A stretch of 64,000 nucleotides of DNA from Chitinophaga silvatica. GTDB taxonomy: Bacteria; Bacteroidota; Bacteroidia; Chitinophagales; Chitinophagaceae. The stretch is taken from assembly GCF_003419895.1 (NCBI RefSeq), contig NZ_QPMM01000003.1:62001-126000 (forward strand), read 5' to 3'. A program made the translations under genes and the position numbers. Shown one piece after another: positions 55,616-64,000 of this stretch. The notes beneath the pieces were generated by a model. That model made no database searches and was not told where the DNA came from. It saw only the letters and a list, made by a program, of their open reading frames with translations. The first letter of the stretch is position 1, and every line of letters begins with the position of its first letter.

Positions 55616-56686
55616 ATGAAGGTGCACAATTTTAACGCAGGTCCTTCTATCTTACCTAACGAGGTATTGTACAAGGCCAGTAAAGCGCTGATAGACTTTG
55701 AAGGGTCTGGAATGTCTATACTGGAAATTGGTCACAGAACCGCACCGTTTATGGCGGTAATGGAAGAGGCGCGTAGCCTTGTGAAGGAACTGATGCAACT
55801 GGAAGATGACTTTGAAGTGCTCTTTTTGCAAGGTGGTGCAACTATGCAATTCATGCAAATTCCTATGAATTTGCTGGAAAATGGTGAAACCGCTGCGTAT
55901 ATCGACACAGGAGTATGGTCTAGCAAAGCCATCAAAGAAGCAAAATTGTTTGGCTATACAGATGTGATAGCAAGCTCCAAAGAAAGCAACTACAACCACA
56001 TCCCAAAACAATTCACTATTCCTCAACAGGCTAGTTACTTACACATTACCACCAATAATACTATATATGGTACTCAGTGGCAATCAACTCCAGAGAGCAG
56101 TATTCCATTAGTAGCAGATATGAGTAGTGATATTTTAAGTCGCAGTATGGATTTCAACAAATACTCGTTGATCTATGCCGGCGTACAAAAAAATATGGGA
56201 GCTGCCGGTGCTACTATGGTAGCAGTACGTAAAAGTATGCTTGGTAAAGTAACTCGTAAAATACCATCTATTCTTGATTATAGAAACCATATCGAAAACG
56301 GTTCTATGCTGAATACACCTCCTGTTTTTGCAGTATATATTACCATGCTCACATTACGTTGGTTAAAAGAACAAGGAGGTATTCCGGCTATCGAGAAAAT
56401 AAATGATAAAAAAGCTGCTTTGCTTTACGACGAAATAGACCACAACCCACTATTCAGAGGTACAGTGGTAAAAGAAGATCGTAGTAAAATGAATGCCTGC
56501 TTTATCATGGATAAGCCAGAAATGGAAGAAGAGTTTATCAAGTTCTGTAAAAAAGAAGATATTGTAGGTATAAAAGGTCACCGTTTATCCGGAGGATTCC
56601 GCGTTTCCATGTACAATGCACTTCCTTATGAAAGTGTAGAAGTAATGGTTGAAGCCATGAAATACTTCTCCCTGAAAAAGGCCTAA
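55616..56686 (+). CDS. serC: Phosphoserine aminotransferase
   Basis: A 356-residue class V aminotransferase, making phosphoserine from 3-phosphohydroxypyruvate and glutamate (also used in pyridoxal phosphate synthesis in some bacteria). The start at ATG 55616 (MKVHNFNAGPSILPNEV) is the family N-terminus; an in-frame GTG at 55577 adds 13 unlikely residues. LEIGHRT, LFLQGGATMQF, the PLP lysine Lys192 in IYAGVQKNMGAAG, and KGHRLSGGFRVSMYNALP are all present. It is followed by a terminator and then a DUF1015 gene. serA is not in the window. Confidence 0.95.
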   Translation: MKVHNFNAGPSILPNEVLYKASKALIDFEGSGMSILEIGHRTAPFMAVMEEARSLVKELMQLEDDFEVLFLQGGATMQFMQIPMNLLENGETAAYIDTGVWSSKAIKEAKLFGYTDVIASSKESNYNHIPKQFTIPQQASYLHITTNNTIYGTQWQSTPESSIPLVADMSSDILSRSMDFNKYSLIYAGVQKNMGAAGATMVAVRKSMLGKVTRKIPSILDYRNHIENGSMLNTPPVFAVYITMLTLRWLKEQGGIPAIEKINDKKAALLYDEIDHNPLFRGTVVKEDRSKMNACFIMDKPEMEEEFIKFCKKEDIVGIKGHRLSGGFRVSMYNALPYESVEVMVEAMKYFSLKKA

Positions 56687-56704
56687 TATCCTTCTAAGTA
56701 TATT

Positions 56705-56753
56705 AAATTACGAATTATGAAAGTCGCCCTTTCATAATTCGTAATTTTTTTTT
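56705..56753 (+). terminator. Intrinsic terminator of serC
   Basis: A perfect 19-bp stem (56705-56723 with 56729-56747) with a TCGCC loop and a run of nine T (56745-56753). Confidence 0.85.
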
Positions 56754-56785
56754 ATACTTTTACTACTCACCCATCTTAGTTCATT

Positions 56786-58030
56786 ATGGCTATCATTAAA
56801 CCCTTCAAAGGATTAAGACCCAATCCTGCACTTGCTTCCCAAGTCGCTTCCCGCCCATACGACGTGCTCAGCTCTGATGAAGCCCGCGAAGCAGCAGCTA
56901 ACAACCCCCACTCTTTTTATCATATCTCCAAATCAGAAATAGATCTTCCTGCCGATACAGATGTTCACAGTCAACAGGTTTATGACCGTGCAGCGGCCAA
57001 TCTACGGACCTTTATTAAAGACCGTACCCTGATCCAGGACTCTCAACCTGTATATTATATCTATAAACTGGTAATGGATGGAAGAGCACAAACCGGTCTG
57101 GTAGCTGTTTCTTCGGTTGCCGACTATAATAACGGGAGAATCAAAAAACATGAATTTACCCGTCCTGATAAAGAGCTCGACAGAATCAATCATATTAAAA
57201 CTACCGAGGCTCAAACCGGCAATGTATTCCTTGCTTACAACGATGTTCCCGAAATCAGTGCACTTATTGATCACTGGCAGGAGCACAATAGTCCGGTCTA
57301 TGACTTTATAGCAGATGATAATATCCAGCATACGGTTTGGGTAGTAGATGCCCCTTCCGTCATAGAAGATATTAGTATTTTGTTTGATGAAAAAGTGCCT
57401 CATACCTATATTGCAGATGGCCATCATCGTGCAGCTTCCGCCAGCCTTGTACAAAAAGAATTACAGGCTACCCGAAAAATTATAGGCGCCGAAGATCCGG
57501 CAAACTACTTTCTTACAACCATATTTCCAGCCAGTCAACTCGCCATCCTCGACTATAACAGGGTGGTTAAAGACCTAAATGGCTTAAGTATTCCTGCTTT
57601 TCTTTCGCAACTCGACTACGACTTTACTGTTGAAGAAATCGGGCATCTTCCGCAATCCCCTTCCATGCTACATGAATTTAGTATGTATCTCGATGGCAAG
57701 TGGTACAGATTGGTAGCGAAGGAAGGTACTTATACAACAGACCCGATTGGGATCCTTGATGTAACCATTCTATCTAACAATATTCTTGATAAAATACTCG
57801 GCATTAAAGACCAACGCACCGATAAAAGAATCGATTTCGTTGGAGGTATAAGAGGATTAAAAGAGTTAGTAAAGCGGGTAGACAGTGGGGAGATGAAAGT
57901 GGCTTTTGCATTGTATCCGGTCACGATTCAACAACTTTTTGATATAGCAGATAGTGGTAATGTGATGCCTCCCAAAAGCACCTGGTTCGAGCCCAAACTG
58001 AGAGATGGCCTAATCACACACCTCATTTAA
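56786..58030 (+). CDS. DUF1015 family protein
   Basis: A 414-residue protein of the DUF1015 family: FKGLRPNPALASQVASRPYDVLSSDEAREAA at the N-terminus, NPHSFYHISKSEIDLP, then TYIADGHHRAASASLVQ around 210-226 and NYFLTTIFPASQLAILDYNRVV. The DGHHR motif suggests a nucleotide- or metal-dependent phosphotransfer site related to ParB/SerK-like folds. The family often sits beside serC/serA, as here, which hints at serine metabolism, but no activity is established. It is 99 bp after serC behind a terminator. Confidence 0.82.
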   Translation: MAIIKPFKGLRPNPALASQVASRPYDVLSSDEAREAAANNPHSFYHISKSEIDLPADTDVHSQQVYDRAAANLRTFIKDRTLIQDSQPVYYIYKLVMDGRAQTGLVAVSSVADYNNGRIKKHEFTRPDKELDRINHIKTTEAQTGNVFLAYNDVPEISALIDHWQEHNSPVYDFIADDNIQHTVWVVDAPSVIEDISILFDEKVPHTYIADGHHRAASASLVQKELQATRKIIGAEDPANYFLTTIFPASQLAILDYNRVVKDLNGLSIPAFLSQLDYDFTVEEIGHLPQSPSMLHEFSMYLDGKWYRLVAKEGTYTTDPIGILDVTILSNNILDKILGIKDQRTDKRIDFVGGIRGLKELVKRVDSGEMKVAFALYPVTIQQLFDIADSGNVMPPKSTWFEPKLRDGLITHLI

Positions 58031-58143
58031 ATACAGGCTTTTAATCTCATTCTAATATCTGTCTTATTTAACCCAATACTATAGCTAAAACTATGGCACA
58101 TTACCCCATTTTCCTTACTTTTACAGCAAACTGACAGAAGGGA

Positions 58144-59217
58144 ATGAATATACGGACTTCTTTATTGAAAGCATTTTTGATTGTGGGTGTTCTATCTGCC
58201 CATCCTGCCATTGCACAAGATTCTAAAGAATTATATAATACCGCTACTAAATTTATGAGAAGTGGTGATTATTCAAATGCAATCCTGGTATTCAATCAGG
58301 CTTTACAGTTAGAACCGGAGAATTTTGAGTTCAGAAAGCAATTAGGATTTACCTATTACCTGAAAGGTGATTTAATAAAAGCCAAAAGCGTAATAGAACC
58401 ATTACTTAGTAATAAAGAAGCGGATATACAGGTTTTCCAGATTGCAGGTAATATATATATTGGCCGCGAAGAGTATAAGGTAGCCCAGCGGATGTATGAA
58501 AGAGGTCTGAGAAAATTCCCTAATAGTGGTGAATTATATAATGACAATGGATCATTATTGATGAATATTAAGCTCTACGACGGAGCATTAAAAAGCTGGA
58601 TAAAAGGAATAGAGCAAGACCCTACCTTCCCTGGTAACTACTATAATGCAACTAAAACCTATAACTACAGTAATAATCCGCTGTGGTGCATTCTGTACGG
58701 AGAAATTTTCATGAATATGGAAAGTTTTACAACCCGTACTGCTGAAATCAGAACTATTGTACTGGAGTCATATAAAAAACTATTCAACGATCCTTCGTTA
58801 TTTGAAAGCGCAGTAGCAGAGGCTAAAAAAAGCAAAAGAGGTAATAGTGAGTTTGTTGAGGCATACAGAAATTGTATGAGCAAACAAATTAGTGTAATTA
58901 CCGGTGGTATTGATCCGGATGCCCTTATTATGGCCCGTACACGCTTTTTGCTCGACTGGTACAACCAGGCTGCAGAACAATTTCCATTCGCACTATTCGA
59001 CTTCCAGAGAGAGTTGTTAAGAGCCGGTATGTATGAAGCTTATAATCAATGGTTGTTCGGCCCTGCTGCCAATCAGGCTAATTATAAAGCCTGGACTACC
59101 CTCCACAAACAGGAATATGATGCTTTCCAGCAGTATCAGCGTCGTAACCCTCTGAAACCCAGAGCAGATGAATACTATAACGATGGTAAGTTTACGCTGA
59201 TCAATTCGGGATACTAA
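58144..59217 (+). CDS. Secreted tetratricopeptide repeat protein
   Basis: A 357-residue protein with a signal peptide (MNIRTSLLKAFLIVGVLSAHPAIAQ). TPR units occupy about 27-185 (YNTATKFMRSGDYSNAILVFNQALQLEPEN, LGFTYYLKGDLIKAKSVIEPL, MYERGLRKFPNSGELYNDNGSLL). The C-terminal half (about 190-357) is helical without repeats that I recognise. It is probably periplasmic. No enzymatic motif is visible. A 12-bp-stem hairpin follows. Confidence 0.8.
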   Translation: MNIRTSLLKAFLIVGVLSAHPAIAQDSKELYNTATKFMRSGDYSNAILVFNQALQLEPENFEFRKQLGFTYYLKGDLIKAKSVIEPLLSNKEADIQVFQIAGNIYIGREEYKVAQRMYERGLRKFPNSGELYNDNGSLLMNIKLYDGALKSWIKGIEQDPTFPGNYYNATKTYNYSNNPLWCILYGEIFMNMESFTTRTAEIRTIVLESYKKLFNDPSLFESAVAEAKKSKRGNSEFVEAYRNCMSKQISVITGGIDPDALIMARTRFLLDWYNQAAEQFPFALFDFQRELLRAGMYEAYNQWLFGPAANQANYKAWTTLHKQEYDAFQQYQRRNPLKPRADEYYNDGKFTLINSGY

Positions 59218-59252
59218 GCAGGAGCGGGAACAACAATCCAGGCTGTAATAAA

Positions 59253-59280
59253 TCGTTTAGTTGCTGTAGCAACTAAACGA
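59253..59280 (+). terminator. Hairpin between the TPR and PaaN genes
   Basis: A perfect 12-bp stem (59253-59264 with 59269-59280) with a TGTA loop and no T tract. It lies 36 bp before the next ATG, so it could also act in the PaaN leader. Confidence 0.45.
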
Positions 59281-59315
59281 CTAAATCCGTAAATTGTAGT
59301 TCTCAAATTCTGAAT

Positions 59316-60971
59316 ATGCTCGCTACTAAACACCAAAACATCATCGACAATGCCGTGAAGGCAAATCATGAACGTGCATTTTATGCCCAATACCCCGAAC
59401 ATCCCAAAGCATACGGAGAAGAGGCTCATGCCAAAGGAGTTCAAAGTTATCAGCAACTACTAGGTAAACCTTTCAAAAGCTTACTTCAAACTAACGAAAC
59501 AGGTTGGAGCGGTGAAGAAGTTTCTCCCTATACCCGGGAAGTCTTAGGCATTACCTATCCTGAATTTGCGGTTAATGATCTGGTAAAAAAAGCCACTGCG
59601 GCTGGCAAATCCTGGGAAAAGCTTCCTGTGGCCGAAAGAGCTGGTGTGCTAACAGAAACGCTGGAGAAAATTAAAGACTACTTTTTTGATATTGCCAATG
59701 CTACCATGCATACTACCGGCCAAAGCTTTATGATGAGCTTTCAGGCTTCTGGTCCTCATGCCAATGATAGAGCATTGGAAGCAATAGCTACCGGATATCA
59801 GGAAATGCTACGTTATCCGCCTACCGTTTCCTGGGAAAAGCCTATGGGTAAGGCCAGCATTAAACTCTACAAAACATTCAGGGCAATCCCTAAAGGTGTA
59901 GGAGTAGTAGTAGGCTGTTCTACCTTTCCTGTCTGGAACACACTTCCAGGTGTATATGCGAACCTGATTACAGGTAATCCCGTAATTGTAAAACCACATC
60001 CAAGAGCTATATTACCTATCGCAATAGTAGTAAGTGTTATTCAGCAAACCTTGCAGGATAATGGATTTGATCCGAATATCTGTCAACTTGCCCCGGATAG
60101 TTCCAAAAATCTTATTACTAAGGAGTTATGTGAAAATCCGGCTGTTAAACTTATCGACTATACAGGAGGCAGCTCCTTTGGTGGATATATTGAATCGTTA
60201 CCAGGAAAAACAGTTTTTACTGAAAAAGCCGGAGTTAACTCAGTAATTTTAGATAGTGTCAAAGATCTTGATCCTGTTATTCAAAACCTGGCATTTTCTG
60301 TAAGCCTGTATTCGGGGCAGATGTGCACAGCTCCTCAAAATTTCTTTGTACCCGAACATGGGATTAAAACCGAAAAGGGGGAAATCTCTTTCAACGAAGT
60401 GGTACAGCATTTCCGGGATGCAGTGGCAGGATTAACCAAACATCCTAAAATGGGGGCAGGCACTTTAGGTGCTATTCAAAATGATGAAACCCTGGAGAGA
60501 GCAAGAGAAGCCCGGCAGCTGGGAGGTAAAGTGATTTTGGAAGGAACTCCGGTTGAAAATGAAGAGTTTAGCAACGCCAGGGTATTTGCTCCTACTATCA
60601 TTGAAGTTACAAGTGCCGATAACAATGTATATGAGAAGGAGTTATTTGGCCCTATTGTTTTGATCATTAAAACAAAAGACACAGATCATAGTATTCAGCT
60701 GGCCAAGCAAATGGCGGTCAATCTTGGAGCTATTACCTGTGGGGCATACACAACCGATAAATCAATAAAAGAGAAAATAATTGATGAGATGAACAGTGTG
60801 TTTACTCCGGTATCTCTGAATCTTACAGGATTAATCTGGGTAAATCAGCATGCTGCTTTTTCTGATTTCCATGTAACCGGAGGAAATCCGGCAGGCAATG
60901 CCAGCTTTACTAATCAGGAGTTTATTGTAAAGCGTTTTGTATGGGTAGGTAACAGAGAGCTGGCAGAATAA
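59316..60971 (+). CDS. paaN: Phenylacetic acid degradation protein PaaN (aldehyde dehydrogenase family)
   Basis: A 551-residue aldehyde-dehydrogenase-fold protein. The catalytic Cys337 is in YSGQMCTAPQN and the general base Glu303 in FTEKAGVNS. The length and the N-terminal extension (HQNIIDNAVKANHERAFYAQYPEHPKAYGEEA) match PaaN. It lacks the MaoC-type hydratase domain of bifunctional PaaZ (about 680 residues). PaaN would oxidise the ring-opened semialdehyde of phenylacetyl-CoA breakdown. The other paa genes are not present, so the role here is inferred. Confidence 0.85.
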   Translation: MLATKHQNIIDNAVKANHERAFYAQYPEHPKAYGEEAHAKGVQSYQQLLGKPFKSLLQTNETGWSGEEVSPYTREVLGITYPEFAVNDLVKKATAAGKSWEKLPVAERAGVLTETLEKIKDYFFDIANATMHTTGQSFMMSFQASGPHANDRALEAIATGYQEMLRYPPTVSWEKPMGKASIKLYKTFRAIPKGVGVVVGCSTFPVWNTLPGVYANLITGNPVIVKPHPRAILPIAIVVSVIQQTLQDNGFDPNICQLAPDSSKNLITKELCENPAVKLIDYTGGSSFGGYIESLPGKTVFTEKAGVNSVILDSVKDLDPVIQNLAFSVSLYSGQMCTAPQNFFVPEHGIKTEKGEISFNEVVQHFRDAVAGLTKHPKMGAGTLGAIQNDETLERAREARQLGGKVILEGTPVENEEFSNARVFAPTIIEVTSADNNVYEKELFGPIVLIIKTKDTDHSIQLAKQMAVNLGAITCGAYTTDKSIKEKIIDEMNSVFTPVSLNLTGLIWVNQHAAFSDFHVTGGNPAGNASFTNQEFIVKRFVWVGNRELAE

Positions 60972-61021
60972 AGAGCATTTCCGGGCAGGCAAACAAATGC
61001 CTGCCCTCTAAAGTCAGATAT

Positions 61022-61681
61022 ATGAAACAGTTGCTAATTACGCTTTCCCTATTTGTTTTCGTAGCCTGCGAACAGGCTCCTAAAGCCGACAAAGCCAATA
61101 TTACCGCTGCTAAAACCGTTCAGGCAGGAACCGGACAAGCCTATATTCCAGACACTGCAACCAGCAGAGTTGAATGGATAGGCACTAAGCCAACCGGTAA
61201 ACATCATGGGTTCATTAAACTGGCTGGAGGAGCTATTTATTTAAAAGATAGCTTAATTACCGGTGGCGAACTGATCATGAATATGAAATCCATGCAAGAC
61301 CTTGATCTGGTAGCTGATACTGCCATGAAGAATAAATTGGAGGCGGAGCTTAAAGGATCACAGTTTTTTGATGTTCAAAATTTCCCTACTGCCACTTTCG
61401 AAATAACTGAAGTTGCGCCTTATCAACCTGCCAAAGACGGAGCTGTTACCTTATTGCATGCCACACATATAATTAAAGGCAATCTGACCTTAAAGGGAGT
61501 TACTAAAAATATTTCTTTTCCAGCTTCTATAACAATTGAAAATCAAGAAATTATCACAACTGCTAATTTCAATATAGACAGAACTCAATGGGGTATTACC
61601 TATAGAGCCGACAAATCACTGCAAGACAAACTGATCAATTCCCAGGTGAATATCACCTTCCATGTTAAAGCTTCCCGCTAG
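61022..61681 (+). CDS. YceI family lipoprotein
   Basis: A 219-residue lipoprotein (LFVFVACEQAP, Cys16) with a YceI lipocalin-like domain from about residue 40: YIPDTATSRVEWIGTKPTGKHHGFI, FFDVQNFPTATFEITEV, IKGNLTLKGVTKNISFPA and FNIDRTQWGI. YceI proteins bind polyprenoid or other amphiphilic ligands in the periplasm. It is 50 bp after paaN on the same strand. Confidence 0.9.
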   Translation: MKQLLITLSLFVFVACEQAPKADKANITAAKTVQAGTGQAYIPDTATSRVEWIGTKPTGKHHGFIKLAGGAIYLKDSLITGGELIMNMKSMQDLDLVADTAMKNKLEAELKGSQFFDVQNFPTATFEITEVAPYQPAKDGAVTLLHATHIIKGNLTLKGVTKNISFPASITIENQEIITTANFNIDRTQWGITYRADKSLQDKLINSQVNITFHVKASR

Positions 61682-61768
61682 TACGCATTTTTAGGGATTT
61701 TTTTGCTAAAAAAACCAATAAAAAACATTAAATTAGAACAACACCATTTAAGTGAAAATCTGACTTCG

Positions 61769-62014
61769 ATGGAAACGAAATTAGAAAGAGATGACCAGCA
61801 TTGGCGAACCGCCAAATTAAAGGCTGGCTTCAAATCTCATCTTATTATATACCTGATAGTTAATATAGGGATGTGGGCATTGTGGTTTCTGACAGACAGT
61901 GGACAAACTAACGGAATTCCCTGGCCATTCTGGCCATCCTTAGGCTGGGCCGGTGCATTGACTTATCAATATTTTAATGCCTGGCACCGTAACGATCTGA
62001 ATAAAGCACTTTAG
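61769..62014 (+). CDS. 2TM domain protein
   Basis: An 81-residue protein from ATG 61769 (METKLERDDQHWRTAKLKAGFKSHLIIYL); the in-frame TTG at 61703 adds 22 residues of weak character. Two hydrophobic segments (about 25-42 and 52-70) with WPFWPSLGWAGALTYQYFNAW between and after them match the 2TM family found in Bacteroidota, sometimes fused to sensor kinases. The function is unknown. Confidence 0.7.
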   Translation: METKLERDDQHWRTAKLKAGFKSHLIIYLIVNIGMWALWFLTDSGQTNGIPWPFWPSLGWAGALTYQYFNAWHRNDLNKAL

Positions 62015-62062
62015 TTCATATTTACCTGTAATTCCAGGCCAAAACAAAAAACAAACAGCAGC

Positions 62063-63868
62063 ATGAAGGACCAACCGCAAAGACTATTTGATGTGATTGC
62101 TTACCAACTCGCCAATTTTCCAAAAGAGGATATGCTGGCAGGTAAGGAAAATGGCGCGTATAGAAAATATAGTACGAAAGAAGTGGGTGACATGACGCTT
62201 CGCCTTAGTTCAGGCTTACTTAAACTAGGCATTCGTCCAGGTATCAAATCCAATGAAGAGAAAGATAAAATTGCCATCATTTCTCCCAACAGGCCTGAAT
62301 GGATTATTACCGATTTGGCGGTTCAACAACTTGGTGCAGTGCTTACACCTATTTATCCAACTATCAGTGAACATGAATTAGCATATGTTTTAAACGATGC
62401 GGAAGCAAGGATTTTATTTGTTAGCGATAAAGACCTCCTGGATAAGGTTACCGCCATGCGCGATAAATTCCCTACCATAAGGGAAATCTTCACCTTTAAT
62501 AAAGTAGAAGGAGCCAGACACTGGACGGAAGTCTTAGACCTCGCCGATCCTGCCGATTACGCAACCATCGATGGAATAAAAAAGAATGTAAGTCCGGAAG
62601 AATTAGTCACCATCATCTATACTTCCGGTACAACCGGCACTCCTAAAGGCGTAATGTTGAGTCACCATAACATTGTAAGCAACGTTGTGGCCTGTCAGCC
62701 TTATCTGCCTTTGAATAGAGATGCAAAAGCACTTAGCTTCCTCCCTCTCAACCATATTTTCGAAAGAATGGTTACCTATCTGTATCTCTACTCAGGTGTA
62801 CCTATTTACTATGCCGAATCTATGGATACTATTGGTGAAAATCTGAAGGAGGTTAAACCAACTATCTTTACTACAGTACCACGTTTACTCGAAAAAACAT
62901 ACGAAAAAATTATGGCTACCGGCCTTGAATTAAAAGGCATCAAAAGAGCATTATTCTTCTGGGCGGTAGAATTAGGAAAAGAATACGAGATCAATAAAAA
63001 CCAGGGATTCTGGTATAATCTGCAATTAAAGATTGCCAATAAACTCGTATTCAGTAAATGGAGAGCAGCCCTTGGCGGTAACATACAAGCCATTGTAAAC
63101 GGAGCTGCAGCCTGCCAGGTTCGACTGCTCAAAATATTTACTGCCGGCGGTATTCCTATCATGGAAGGATATGGTCTTACCGAAACCTCTCCAGTTATAA
63201 GTGTAAACAGATATGACGTGAAAGAAAGGATGTTTGGCACTGTGGGCCCGATTATCAGTGACGTGGAAGTAAAGATTGCAGAAGACGGTGAGATCCTTTG
63301 TAAAGGCCCCAATGTTACTATCGGCTACTACAAACGTCCAGACCTCACTGCGGATGCAATCACAGACGGTTGGTTCCATACTGGCGACATTGGAGTTATA
63401 ATCGATAATAAATTCCTGAAAATAACTGATCGTAAAAAAGAACTCTTTAAAACTTCAGGTGGCAAATTCGTAGCACCACAACCTATTGAAAACAAGTTTA
63501 AAGAATCGCCTTATATAGAACAGATCATGGTAGTGGGTGAAGACAGAAAATTCACCGGAGCCCTGATTGTACCTTCTTTTAATAACCTTCGTAATTGGGC
63601 ACAGAAACATGGAATTAATGTTAAATCCAACGAGGAATTAGTTAAAAATGAACAGGTAATCGATCTCTATAAACAGGCAATGGACAAATATAACCAGTTC
63701 TTTAGCCACATTGAACAGATCAAGAAATTTGTACTTATCCCTACAGAATGGACGGTAGATGGAGGAGAACTCACTCCAACACTGAAGGCTAAACGTAAGG
63801 TGATAATGCAAAAATACCACGATCAGATTGAGAGCCTTTATGCCGGACCTGCGGTAAAAAGTGTTTAA
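62063..63868 (+). CDS. Long-chain acyl-CoA synthetase (AMP-forming)
   Basis: A 601-residue ANL-superfamily enzyme, activating fatty acids to acyl-CoA via acyl-AMP. The motifs are IIYTSGTTGTPKGVMLSH (P-loop), PLNHIFERM, GYGLTETSPV, and WFHTGDIGVI followed by LKITDRKKELFKTSGGKFVAP. The EYEINKNQGF linker and the overall plan match the eukaryote-like long-chain synthetase group (annotated FadD15-like or ACSL). The last lysine motif is LTPTLKAKRKVI. It is 48 bp after the 2TM gene. Confidence 0.92.
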   Translation: MKDQPQRLFDVIAYQLANFPKEDMLAGKENGAYRKYSTKEVGDMTLRLSSGLLKLGIRPGIKSNEEKDKIAIISPNRPEWIITDLAVQQLGAVLTPIYPTISEHELAYVLNDAEARILFVSDKDLLDKVTAMRDKFPTIREIFTFNKVEGARHWTEVLDLADPADYATIDGIKKNVSPEELVTIIYTSGTTGTPKGVMLSHHNIVSNVVACQPYLPLNRDAKALSFLPLNHIFERMVTYLYLYSGVPIYYAESMDTIGENLKEVKPTIFTTVPRLLEKTYEKIMATGLELKGIKRALFFWAVELGKEYEINKNQGFWYNLQLKIANKLVFSKWRAALGGNIQAIVNGAAACQVRLLKIFTAGGIPIMEGYGLTETSPVISVNRYDVKERMFGTVGPIISDVEVKIAEDGEILCKGPNVTIGYYKRPDLTADAITDGWFHTGDIGVIIDNKFLKITDRKKELFKTSGGKFVAPQPIENKFKESPYIEQIMVVGEDRKFTGALIVPSFNNLRNWAQKHGINVKSNEELVKNEQVIDLYKQAMDKYNQFFSHIEQIKKFVLIPTEWTVDGGELTPTLKAKRKVIMQKYHDQIESLYAGPAVKSV

Positions 63869-63886
63869 ATTTTAATTTAAATCCCT

Positions 63887-63894
63887 TACTTTTG
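63887..63894 (+). promoter_or_regulatory. -7 promoter motif of tRNA-Arg
   Basis: TACTTTTG matches TAnnTTTG, 34 bp before the tRNA. A TTTA (63864-63867) sits 19 bp upstream as a possible -33 element. Confidence 0.6.
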
Positions 63895-63928
63895 CCACCC
63901 AATCCAGGATTGGGGATAAAAGATGGAT

Positions 63929-64000
63929 GGCCTCATAGTTCAATGGATAGAATAGAAGTTTCCTAAACTTTAGATACAGGTTCGATCCCTGTTGAGGCTA
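63929..64000 (+). tRNA. tRNA-Arg (anticodon CCT)
   Basis: The cloverleaf folds fully. The acceptor stem is GGCCTCA with TGAGGCT (closing G-U). The D-stem is GTTC/GAAT, the anticodon stem is GAAGT/ACTTT with loop TTCCTAA (anticodon CCT, reading AGG), and the T-arm is ACAGG-TTCGATC-CCTGT. The discriminator A is the last base of the window, so whether CCA is encoded cannot be seen. Confidence 0.95.

Overview
This is a chromosomal stretch from a member of the Bacteroidota, most likely the family Chitinophagaceae (a Chitinophaga-like organism). The evidence is internal. There are type IX secretion and gliding genes (porV, porU, gldJ, gldA, a PorP/SprF protein), a bacillithiol gene (bshA), several Bacteroidota-type lipoproteins, and repeated matches to the Bacteroidota -7 promoter motif TAnnTTTG just upstream of start codons. 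Gene density is high, most genes are short operons or single genes, and intrinsic terminators with near-perfect stems are common. I see no insertion sequence, prophage, integrase or CRISPR array.

Layout. 1-5.3 kb: tail of a WYL-domain regulator, adenine deaminase, anhydro-MurNAc kinase, uracil phosphoribosyltransferase and a PorP/SprF protein. 5.4-10.1 kb: EI24-type membrane protein, RsmI-like methyltransferase, a small membrane protein, an M28 peptidase and bshA. 10.1-16.6 kb (minus strand): ispF, then dut, a TPR lipoprotein, a DUF4292 lipoprotein and two tandem EnvC-like proteins with degenerate LytM domains. 16.7-23.1 kb: T9SS locus, with porV and porU on the minus strand and gldJ divergent from them. 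23.3-30.8 kb: peroxiredoxin, a catalytically complete M23 peptidase, then a five-gene minus-strand operon. That operon has two coiled-coil proteins, a membrane-anchored substrate-binding/OmpA fusion, an ABC permease and an ABC ATPase. It is the best candidate here for an undescribed system.

31-42.8 kb: gldA, enolase with an FtsB/DivIC-like protein, endonuclease III, a DUF2071 protein, a nucleoside permease-type MFS protein with a Gfo/Idh/MocA oxidoreductase, a DUF6134 protein, an isolated 2-oxoacid:ferredoxin oxidoreductase alpha subunit, a Bax inhibitor-1 protein, and a GIN-domain lipoprotein. A 509-bp gap before the last of these holds a sigma-54-type promoter followed by a strong terminator, which could be a small RNA gene. 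43-46 kb: a 2H phosphoesterase (2'-5' RNA ligase-like) fused to a roughly 230-residue Gly/Tyr/Asp/Arg-rich repeat, and kynureninase. 46-53 kb: a TetR-RND efflux operon (TetR, TolC, adaptor, pump) with a palindromic operator candidate.

53-64 kb: DUF502 protein, a zinc phospholipase C/P1-nuclease-fold protein, an array of about eleven degenerate 61-bp repeats, serC with a DUF1015 protein, a TPR protein, PaaN, a YceI lipoprotein, a 2TM protein, an acyl-CoA synthetase, and tRNA-Arg(CCT), which ends at the last base of the window.
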